NCBI GenBank assembly: GCA_027065515.1
Contig: JAMOOM010000126.1
Span: 1 to 38,981 of the forward strand
DNA length: 38,981 nucleotides
Direction of reading: 5' to 3'
From: Campylobacterales bacterium
GTDB taxonomy: Bacteria > Campylobacterota > Campylobacteria > Campylobacterales > Hydrogenimonadaceae
The translations under genes and the position numbers were made by a program. Of the stretch, positions 17,327 to 25,487 are shown piece by piece. Each line of letters starts with the position of its first letter. Position 1 is the stretch's first letter. Under the pieces are notes generated by a model that saw nothing but the letters and a program-made list of their open reading frames with translations, ran no database searches and had not been told where the DNA came from.

Positions 17327-18545
17327 CCTCTATTCCCATGTAGCGAAGAAATAGTTTTCGCTGATTCAGACGGAATGTAGCGTAGGTCAAGCTCTCTAGA
17401 TTTTCTTCGGCTATCGACTCCTTTATCCGGGCAACGAATCCCTCTACCGCCGCATCGTCCACAAGAGGAAAAAGAATCGCCATATAGTGCAATCCATGAC
17501 GAGAATAACCTGTGGGAATTTCAAGCAGTCTGATTGAATGCCGCACCTTCTGATCTAGCAGATGGTACAATAGTGGATCTTTTGTTTTGAAAACCAAAAG
17601 CATAGAATTGACATGAAACTCTTTTTCCAACAGCGAAAGCCTCTGCAGCTCGTAAGAGAACTCTTCGTTGAAAACAGCAGGCAGTTTCGCATCTCCCAAA
17701 ATCAGTTTTTTTTGCATCTGGTAACAAAAATACTGCATCAAAATTGCGATTGTGATGAGGGTATCTTTATTGTATGACAGAAAGGGCATCTTTCCAATCA
17801 TAAGGAGCCATTTCACCTGGTCGGCCTGAAGGCCTGGAATGACCGCCATATAGGAGCTGTTGGCATGCGGATCATCCGCGATAAAGGCAGGGTTTTTCTT
17901 CTCCAACGCCTTTTGCACCAGTGGGTCGTCGTAGTCTGCATTCAGATCGCCTTCGACAGCCAATGGCTTCAATGTTTCATCTTCGAGCCGTGCCAATAGA
18001 GCGGTTTGCACGCTATACGATTTTTGGAGCAATAAAAGAAATTCAGCATAGGCTTGATCGGTTTTTTCTTTGTATTTACCAAGTATCATTTCAAGAGCGC
18101 TTCGAAGGCTCATCGGCTTGACGACATACATCTTTTCGAGTTGATCATGCGATATTTTCAGTGCGTAAAACGCCTTGACCATCTCATCGAATTTATTATC
18201 CAGGTAATCTAGTTTATATCGTTTCTCATCGATGATACGATGCCAATAGTAGTGAAATTCACCATAAATGAGCACCAGCACAAACTGCGAAAGAAAGAGA
18301 GCGATATCGAATTGCAAATAGTAGTGTTTCATCACCGCGCCAATCAAAAGGAGCGACACGACCCCTGCCCCCAAACCGTGATACAGCGTCACAAGCGCCA
18401 AAAATATCGTAATTACCGGAATATCCATGTGAACCAAGCAGGGGTCGGCAGGGCTGAAATAGTACCCTGCCGCAAGATACAACAATGTAAGGACAATCGA
18501 CTCGAAATATCCGCTTTTCCCCCTCTGTCGGTTAAAAAATTTCAT
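17319..18545 (-). CDS. pelD: PelD, GAF plus degenerate GGDEF c-di-GMP receptor
   Basis: A 408-residue inner-membrane regulator of the Pel synthase. Hydrophobic segments at about 15-33, 40-56, 57-72 and 78-95 match the four membrane helices of PelD. A linker helix follows, then a GAF domain (about 140-275) and a catalytically degenerate GGDEF domain (about 288-405). PelD binds cyclic di-GMP and switches on polymer synthesis. The canonical RxxD inhibitory site is not seen; the aligned segment reads RLLE (339-342) just before SRHGLHY, which stands where GGDEF would be. The ATG at 18545 is preferred over an upstream in-frame TTG (18578) that lies inside pelC. The downstream end overlaps pelE by 8 bp. 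Confidence 0.9.
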   Translation of the reverse strand: MKFFNRQRGKSGYFESIVLTLLYLAAGYYFSPADPCLVHMDIPVITIFLALVTLYHGLGAGVVSLLLIGAVMKHYYLQFDIALFLSQFVLVLIYGEFHYYWHRIIDEKRYKLDYLDNKFDEMVKAFYALKISHDQLEKMYVVKPMSLRSALEMILGKYKEKTDQAYAEFLLLLQKSYSVQTALLARLEDETLKPLAVEGDLNADYDDPLVQKALEKKNPAFIADDPHANSSYMAVIPGLQADQVKWLLMIGKMPFLSYNKDTLITIAILMQYFCYQMQKKLILGDAKLPAVFNEEFSYELQRLSLLEKEFHVNSMLLVFKTKDPLLYHLLDQKVRHSIRLLEIPTGYSRHGLHYMAILFPLVDDAAVEGFVARIKESIAEENLESLTYATFRLNQRKLFLRYMGIEDE

Positions 18546-18555
18546 AGGCAGCCGC

Positions 18556-19056
18556 TCAGTGTTCGAGCATCTCTTCAATCATCTTTTGGGCTGTTGTTCC
18601 TATCGATGCATTACCCCAGTCATTTCCGGAAGCCGTAGCGCTCCAGACGACCTTTTTGGTTTCAAGATCGATCATTTTCATATGAAGGCTCACCGCCGGC
18701 TCGCCATCGATACCTGTCTTGTAGCGCCATTCGCTGACTCCCCCAAGAAGCAGATAATCACTCCCTTCGGAGACCGCTTTGAGAACCGCTTTGCGATCGC
18801 TTGTTTCTCCCTCGTCGATATGCCGCAACACTTCAAAGCCTTGTGCAATCATTACCCCCTCGACTAGATTCGCTGCACGCTTGCCGGCATCGGGCGTATC
18901 GGTATAGTTGTGAAGGGCAAAAAGAGAGACTTTTTTTGCAACCCCATCCATATTCGCCACAGGCACAGAAGTGCTCTTGGCTACTTTCGTAGCACATCCG
19001 CTCAGCAGCAATGTCACGGCTGTCAAAGCTAAAAAAACATACCCTCTCATACTCAT
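18556..19056 (-). CDS. pelC: PelC, outer-membrane lipoprotein of Pel export
   Basis: A 166-residue lipoprotein with a signal peptide and lipobox LLSGC (Cys21). The residue after Cys is Ala, not Asp, so sorting to the outer membrane is expected. The fold pattern (alpha/beta, with an N-terminal VSLFALHNYTDTPDAGKRAAN stretch and a C-terminal KVVWSATASGND segment) matches PelC, which forms a ring on the periplasmic face of the outer membrane under the PelB barrel. It is the first pel gene here. Its ATG overlaps the stop of the preceding nitrilase-family gene by four bases (ATGA), so no separate pel promoter fits between them. An alternative start two codons in is possible. Confidence 0.9.
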   Translation of the reverse strand: MSMRGYVFLALTAVTLLLSGCATKVAKSTSVPVANMDGVAKKVSLFALHNYTDTPDAGKRAANLVEGVMIAQGFEVLRHIDEGETSDRKAVLKAVSEGSDYLLLGGVSEWRYKTGIDGEPAVSLHMKMIDLETKKVVWSATASGNDWGNASIGTTAQKMIEEMLEH

Positions 19057-19874
19057 CCTTTATTTTCTACGGCATCACTCCTCATGTGACGCTTCAGCTG
19101 TCTCTCAAAACCCCAGATTCGCTTGGCTTCCCTGGTAGCTTTTCTATCGACCATTACAACCATCAGTGACTCTTTATCCTCGAGCACCTGTTCGACTTCA
19201 CCTATCGGCGACACAAGCATGGAATCGCCATAAAATTTCCATTTTACCTCTTTGTCGAGGTACTCGCCTACACGATTGGCTCGCAAAATATATATATTGC
19301 CCAAAAAAGCGCGAGTTTTCAGAATCTCCCGCCATCTATTGTGAGATTCGAAGGTCGCCGCAGTAGGAAGCAGCAGCACATCTACGTTTCTGTCGCTCAG
19401 GCGATCGAAAAACCAGTTGAAGTGTACTTCGTACCCTCCTATTACCCCAAAACGTATCCCTCCATGGGTAAACACCATCGGATCTTCCAGCGGTTTGACT
19501 TCGTTGGCAAAAAATTTAGCTTCATTCCAGTGCCCATACTCGATCAGAATCTGCTGATAATACGTATGCGTGGTTTTGGGGGTTACCTTGACGATAGTTT
19601 TGTAGCACTTTTTCCCTTTCACCTGCACCAAAGGGGTCACTACGATCATCTCATATTTTTTAGCGAGCTCTTTTATTATCGCCAAATGGTGCCCGCTTTG
19701 ATCTCTTATCATATTTACAGGCATCGTCTCAAGCTCTTTAAAAAAGTGATTGAGAACGTATTCTCCGAGCAAGACGATCTGCGCTTCTTTGCGATGAGCA
19801 GTTTTGAAATACTCTTCGAGCGTCGCAGGGCTCATCCCCTGTGTGGGCATCTGCAGCGCAGCTATGTTTATCAT
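19053..19874 (-). CDS. Nitrilase-superfamily protein, catalytic Lys and Cys apparently lost
   Basis: A 273-residue protein with the carbon-nitrogen hydrolase fold (opening INIAALQMP, then GEYVL with Glu38 of the triad). The position of the catalytic lysine reads YYQQIL (105-110), with Gln107 where Lys is expected. The nucleophile segment reads IGGYEVHF (145-152) where active enzymes have ICYDxRF, putting Gly147 in place of Cys. Two of three catalytic residues therefore seem replaced, so it may be a binding or regulatory protein or may use different chemistry. It overlaps xseB upstream and pelC downstream by four bases each. I recall a similar gene next to xseB and guaB in Campylobacter jejuni (Cj1056c), which would make this a conserved family rather than a fresh loss. 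Confidence 0.8.
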   Translation of the reverse strand: MINIAALQMPTQGMSPATLEEYFKTAHRKEAQIVLLGEYVLNHFFKELETMPVNMIRDQSGHHLAIIKELAKKYEMIVVTPLVQVKGKKCYKTIVKVTPKTTHTYYQQILIEYGHWNEAKFFANEVKPLEDPMVFTHGGIRFGVIGGYEVHFNWFFDRLSDRNVDVLLLPTAATFESHNRWREILKTRAFLGNIYILRANRVGEYLDKEVKWKFYGDSMLVSPIGEVEQVLEDKESLMVVMVDRKATREAKRIWGFERQLKRHMRSDAVENKG

Positions 19875-20083
19875 TGCGGTGACTCCTCGTCTATATCGCT
19901 CTTCTCGATCGTCTCGACCTCGATTTGCGCTTTTTCAAGAATCTCTCCCGCCTCCTTTAGAAGCCGCATCCCTTTTTTGTATAGCTTCACGCTCTTCTCA
20001 AGCGGGATTTCAGGATCCATCAACTGCTCCATTATCTTCTTCGCCTCTTCCACTCTTGTTTCGAAATCCTGCTCTTTTTCCAT
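19871..20083 (-). CDS. xseB: Exodeoxyribonuclease VII small subunit
   Basis: A 70-residue acidic helical protein with the XseB pattern: FETRVEEAKKIMEQL, then the conserved turn PEIPLEKSVKLYKKGMRLL and a final helix. XseB binds in multiple copies to the large subunit XseA to form exonuclease VII, which degrades single-stranded DNA. xseA is not in this window. The gene follows metX by 14 bp and overlaps the nitrilase-family gene by an ATGA junction. Confidence 0.88.
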   Translation of the reverse strand: MEKEQDFETRVEEAKKIMEQLMDPEIPLEKSVKLYKKGMRLLKEAGEILEKAQIEVETIEKSDIDEESPQ

Positions 20084-20097
20084 TTTCTGCCTTTTGC

Positions 20098-21201
20098 CTA
20101 ACGATCTATTACGTGAGCTACGTAATCTGAAAATTTATCCAACTCCACCAGAAACGCATCATGCCCATAGTCACTGTCAACCTCATAATAGCTGACCAAT
20201 CCTCCCTGCCCTTGCGCTTTCATCACTATTTCGATCTCCTTCATCTCTTCCGGCATAAAAAGCATATCCCGCTTGAAAGAGATTAGATGCAAATCGCTTC
20301 GTATGCGGCCCAAAGCCTCGTCCAGCGTATCGTAACCTCGTGAAACATCGAAAATATTGATCGCTTTGGTGATATAGAGATAACTTAGCGGATCGAACCA
20401 TTTGCTGAAACCGTAACCGTTGTACTCCAGATAACGCTCCACCTGAAATTTTCCGAAAAGTTCGAACAATCCATCGGTTTCGACATAACTTCGGCCAAAT
20501 TTTCTATCCATCGATTCGGGACTTAGGTAGCTGATATGCCCAGCCATCCGGCCCACCGCCAACCCGGTAAACCCCTCCTCTTTAAAATCATCCGGATCAT
20601 AATTTCCATTTTTGAATTTCGGATCTTTTACGATGGCTTCCTGCACCACTTTGTTGAACGCGATCGCCCAGGGCCTTGTGGCATGCGTTGCCGCCATGGC
20701 GATCGTATGTTTGGCGAAATTCGGGTATTCGATGGCAAAACGCAACGCCTGCATCCCGCCCATCGATCCACCTACGATAGCGTGAAGACGATCGATACCA
20801 AGTCGATCCAAAAGAATGCGCTGGGCTTTGACCATATCTTTGACGGTTATAACGGGAAATTTCAGCCTATAGCGCTCTTGGGACGGATACATCCTAGACA
20901 TCGGCCCGGTAGAGCCGTAGCAGCTGCCGATCACATTGACACAGATGACAAAAAATCTCTTCGTATCGATCGCCTTGCCGTCGCCTATGAGGCCGTCCCA
21001 CCATCCGGCTTTCCTGTCCCCTTCGTAACGACCTGCAGCATGGTGACTGCCGCTTAGAGCATGGGTAATCAGTACGGCATTGTCTCTCGCTTCGTTCATT
21101 TCACCGTATGTCTCATAAACAAGCTTGTACGGCTCGAGTATTCGCCCGCTCTCCAGATACAAAGGATTGGTGAAACTCTCTTTTTTCGTGACGATTTTCA
21201 A
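20098..21201 (-). CDS. metX: Homoserine O-acetyltransferase
   Basis: A 367-residue alpha/beta-hydrolase that acetylates homoserine from acetyl-CoA in methionine synthesis. The nucleophile elbow is GGSMGG with Ser146; the oxyanion region HALSGSHH (47-54) and the C-terminal catalytic His347 in DSDYGHDAFL are present. Size and motifs fit MetX rather than MetA. Whether the acyl donor is acetyl- or succinyl-CoA cannot be proven from sequence alone, but metY beside it favours acetyl. The start codon appears to be TTG, six bases after the metY stop, with an AGAGG-like ribosome site overlapping that stop; no ATG fits better. Confidence 0.93.
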   Translation of the reverse strand: MKIVTKKESFTNPLYLESGRILEPYKLVYETYGEMNEARDNAVLITHALSGSHHAAGRYEGDRKAGWWDGLIGDGKAIDTKRFFVICVNVIGSCYGSTGPMSRMYPSQERYRLKFPVITVKDMVKAQRILLDRLGIDRLHAIVGGSMGGMQALRFAIEYPNFAKHTIAMAATHATRPWAIAFNKVVQEAIVKDPKFKNGNYDPDDFKEEGFTGLAVGRMAGHISYLSPESMDRKFGRSYVETDGLFELFGKFQVERYLEYNGYGFSKWFDPLSYLYITKAINIFDVSRGYDTLDEALGRIRSDLHLISFKRDMLFMPEEMKEIEIVMKAQGQGGLVSYYEVDSDYGHDAFLVELDKFSDYVAHVIDR

Positions 21202-21207
21202 GCGCCT

Positions 21208-22473
21208 CTATCCTTCCAGCGACTGTTTCAAATCCGCGATCAAATCGTCGGGATCTTCCAGTCCTATACTAAGGCGAATCAACCCGGGCTTTACCCCACA
21301 TGCCAGCATCTCGGCTTCACTAAGCTGCTGATGGGTCGTACTGGCAGGATGCGTGATGATACTTTTACTGTCGCCGATATTCACCACGAGTGAAAATATT
21401 TTCGTTCTATCGACAATCTTTTTGGCCGTTTCAAAATCTTCGACTTCAAAACTCAAGAGTCCGCTGCACATTCCATCCTTGAAATATTTCATCGCCATTT
21501 CGTGATTTGGATCGCTTTTCAGCCCCGGATAATTCACCTTCAGCACTTTTGGATGCTTCACGAGAAATTCGGCTACCACCAAGGCGTTTTTGGAATGTAC
21601 GGGCATGCGGATCGGAAGAGTCTCCAGCCCCTGAATGAAAAGCCAACTGTTGAAAGGAGCGACTACCGCACCGATATCACGCAAAAGAGTGAGTCTGGCT
21701 CTTAGAGTGAAAGGCGGAAGCGGCGTATCGAGATAGACGAGCCCGTGATAACTCTCATCGGGTTCGTTGAACTGCTTGTATCTGGGGTTGTTTTTCAGTT
21801 TTTCGGAGATCGTCTTGCGTTCTGCCATAATGCCGCCGATCGCCAGTCCCTGGCCTGTTGTATATTTGCTGGCGCTATGGACTACCACATCTACGCCATA
21901 TTCCAGAGGCTGGCATATTATCGGTGTCGCCACGGTATTGTCGACTATGGTCAATATGCCATGCTTGTTGGCTATCTCTACGATAGCATCGATATCGGCG
22001 ACATCTATGCTGGGATTCGTCAATGTTTCGAAAAATATCACTTTCGTGCGGTCATCCACAAGTGTCTCGATCTGCTCGGGGGCATGCACATCGAAAAAGC
22101 GCGCTTCTATTCCAAAACGCCTAAAGGTGTGGGCAGCCTGTGTAAGCGTGCCGCCATAGAGTTGTGAAGCACATACGATATTGTCCCCGGCCTCGGCAGC
22201 ATTGGCGATGGCGTAGAATATGGCGGCCATACCGCTGGCCGTAGCCAATGCGGCTTCTGCGCCCTCCAGGCTGGCAAAACGCTTTTCGAAAATATCGGTA
22301 GTAGGATTGTTCAAGCGGGTATAGATATTTCCAAGCTCTTTGAGCGCAAACAGATTGGCTGCATGCTCCACATCTTTGAACTCGTAAGCGGTTGTCTGAT
22401 AGATGGGAACCGCCATCGTGCCTTGAGTGTCTTTTTCGTAACCTGCATGAAGAGCCAGAGTCTGCTGTTTCAT
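21208..22473 (-). CDS. metY: O-acetylhomoserine sulfhydrylase
   Basis: A 421-residue PLP enzyme of the Cys/Met metabolism family. It replaces the acetyl group of O-acetylhomoserine with sulfide to give homocysteine, following MetX. Key motifs are the PLP-phosphate region ASGMAA (79-84), the aspartate in IVDNTVATP (176-184), and the Schiff-base Lys203 in SASKYTTGQG. The 420-430 residue length and the absence of cystathionine-type features support MetY over MetB or MetZ. It is followed by metX after six bases. The 67-bp gap to guaB contains a short GGGG/CCCC inverted repeat (around 22499-22510) without a T-run, so read-through from guaB is likely. Confidence 0.92.
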   Translation of the reverse strand: MKQQTLALHAGYEKDTQGTMAVPIYQTTAYEFKDVEHAANLFALKELGNIYTRLNNPTTDIFEKRFASLEGAEAALATASGMAAIFYAIANAAEAGDNIVCASQLYGGTLTQAAHTFRRFGIEARFFDVHAPEQIETLVDDRTKVIFFETLTNPSIDVADIDAIVEIANKHGILTIVDNTVATPIICQPLEYGVDVVVHSASKYTTGQGLAIGGIMAERKTISEKLKNNPRYKQFNEPDESYHGLVYLDTPLPPFTLRARLTLLRDIGAVVAPFNSWLFIQGLETLPIRMPVHSKNALVVAEFLVKHPKVLKVNYPGLKSDPNHEMAMKYFKDGMCSGLLSFEVEDFETAKKIVDRTKIFSLVVNIGDSKSIITHPASTTHQQLSEAEMLACGVKPGLIRLSIGLEDPDDLIADLKQSLEG

Positions 22474-22540
22474 TTCAATCCTTCCGGTTTGAGTTTCAGG
22501 GGATAACCCCCGCTATCTCGAAGGCTGAGCCAACGGGATA

Positions 22541-23992
<1,452 letters not shown>

Positions 23993-23999
23993 TTACTCC

Positions 24000-25349
24000 T
24001 TACTTTTTCTCGTATGCGACGGCGCGTTCCAAACTCATGGCACCATCGAAAACTGTCTGTTCGTCAAAATGTTTTCCGATAAGCTGAAGCCCTACCGGCA
24101 GGCCGTCGTCCCTCTTTTCGATGGGCAGACTTATCGCCGGAAGCCCGGCCAAGTTTACGCCGATCGTATATGCATCGCTCAGATACATCTGCAAAGGATC
24201 TGCCATTTCACCGAATTTAAACGCCGCAGTAGGCGCAACCGGACTCAGGATCAAATCGGCATCTTCAAAAACATTTTCAAACTCATTTTTTATCAAATGG
24301 CGAACCTTTTGGGCTTTTAGATAGTACGCATCGTAATAACCCGAGGAGAGCACGAAACTACCCAAAAGAATACGCCTCTTGACCTCTTCTCCAAAACCTT
24401 CGCTTCTGGTGCGAAGATATAGATCTTTGAGGTCTTTTGGATCTTCGGCACGGTTGCCATAGCGAATGCCGTCGTAGCGGCTCAGGTTTGCGCTGGCTTC
24501 CGCGGTTGCGATGATATAGTAGGCGGCGATGTCGTATTTGGCACCCATCATCTCTTTGTGGATGATCGTGTGACCTTCCGCCTCGAGAGCCTCGATAGCT
24601 TTTTGGTAGGCATGCTGTACTTCACTGCCGGCATCCTTGATGTAGTTGTCGATCACTGCAATTTTAAGTTTCCTACCGGGATTCAGGTTCGGGGCTACCG
24701 GTGCGTACTCCACGTTGGCACTGGTGCTGTCGCGAGTATCGTGACCGCTGATGATATCGTATAAAATCGCCGCATCTTCTACGTTTTGAGTCATGGGCCC
24801 TATCTGATCGAGGCTCGAGCTGTATGCACCGAGCCCCCATCGGCTAACACGGCCATAAGTGGGCTTCATACCGACGATTCCGCAAAAGGCTGCAGGTTGA
24901 CGAATGGAACCTCCGGTATCGCTTCCAAGCGCGGCTATCGCTATATCGGCCGCAACGGCTGCTGCGGAACCGCCCGAAGAGCCACCGGGAACACGGTTCG
25001 GGTCGTGAGGATTGAGAGTTTTTCCATAAAAACTGCTTTCGGTGGAGCTCCCCATGGCAAACTCATCCATATTGGCCCGCCCAAAAGGTGCAAGGCCCGC
25101 ATTTTCGATCTTTTCGATCACGGTGGCGTTGTATGGAGCCACATAACCTTGTAGAATTTTACTGGCGGCGGTAACATTCCATCCTTTTACCTGGATATTG
25201 TCCTTGATCAAGAGAGGCACGCCATCTCCAGCTTCATCAAGAGCGATATATGCATTGATATCGGATCTCTCCTCTATCCTCTTTTTCAGGTCCGCGCGCA
25301 GTGTGCCGATCTCCTCTTTTGGAAGGGCCAGCGCCTCTTTCAATGTCAT
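24000..25349 (-). CDS. gatA: Glutamyl/aspartyl-tRNA(Gln/Asn) amidotransferase subunit A
   Basis: A 449-residue amidase-signature enzyme, the glutaminase subunit of GatCAB, which converts Glu-tRNA(Gln) (and often Asp-tRNA(Asn)) to the amidated forms. The Ser-cisSer-Lys triad is visible as Lys49 (PLLIKDN), Ser124 (PGGSSGGS) and Ser148 ([12 protein letters not shown]). The ATG at 25349 is chosen over a TTG three bases upstream because AAGGAGG ends seven bases before it. That ribosome site lies inside the end of the preceding 45-aa gene, whose TGA overlaps the ATG by one base. gatB and gatC are not in this window. Confidence 0.96.
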   Translation of the reverse strand: MTLKEALALPKEEIGTLRADLKKRIEERSDINAYIALDEAGDGVPLLIKDNIQVKGWNVTAASKILQGYVAPYNATVIEKIENAGLAPFGRANMDEFAMGSSTESSFYGKTLNPHDPNRVPGGSSGGSAAAVAADIAIAALGSDTGGSIRQPAAFCGIVGMKPTYGRVSRWGLGAYSSSLDQIGPMTQNVEDAAILYDIISGHDTRDSTSANVEYAPVAPNLNPGRKLKIAVIDNYIKDAGSEVQHAYQKAIEALEAEGHTIIHKEMMGAKYDIAAYYIIATAEASANLSRYDGIRYGNRAEDPKDLKDLYLRTRSEGFGEEVKRRILLGSFVLSSGYYDAYYLKAQKVRHLIKNEFENVFEDADLILSPVAPTAAFKFGEMADPLQMYLSDAYTIGVNLAGLPAISLPIEKRDDGLPVGLQLIGKHFDEQTVFDGAMSLERAVAYEKK

Positions 25350-25486
25350 CAACTTCCCTCCTTGTGTTCACTTCTTTTTTTCTTGTCGCATCCGCTTATC
25401 TTTACGGCTATTATGCCCAAAGCCGTCAGAGCGAAAACGGCGATGATCGTCCCTGCAATTACCTGCCATTGAACCGGCTGGCTCAT
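25349..25486 (-). CDS. Small single-pass membrane protein between ileS and gatA
   Basis: A 45-residue protein, [12 protein letters not shown] at the start, with one hydrophobic segment (about 9-30: alternating Ile, Ala, Val and Leu) and a basic, lysine-rich tail ([11 protein letters not shown]) expected in the cytoplasm. It starts one base after the ileS stop and its TGA overlaps the gatA ATG by one base, so it is tightly coupled to both. I recall a small hypothetical gene in the same place in Campylobacter jejuni (Cj1060c between ileS and gatA), which argues that it is real. Function unknown. Confidence 0.75.
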   Translation of the reverse strand: MSQPVQWQVIAGTIIAVFALTALGIIAVKISGCDKKKRSEHKEGS

Positions 25487-25487
25487 A

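Noticed and set aside
22474-22540. Possible terminator or riboswitch between guaB and metY
   Set aside because: Only a 4-bp GGGG/CCCC repeat is present, with no T-run, and 67 bp is too short for a SAM riboswitch.
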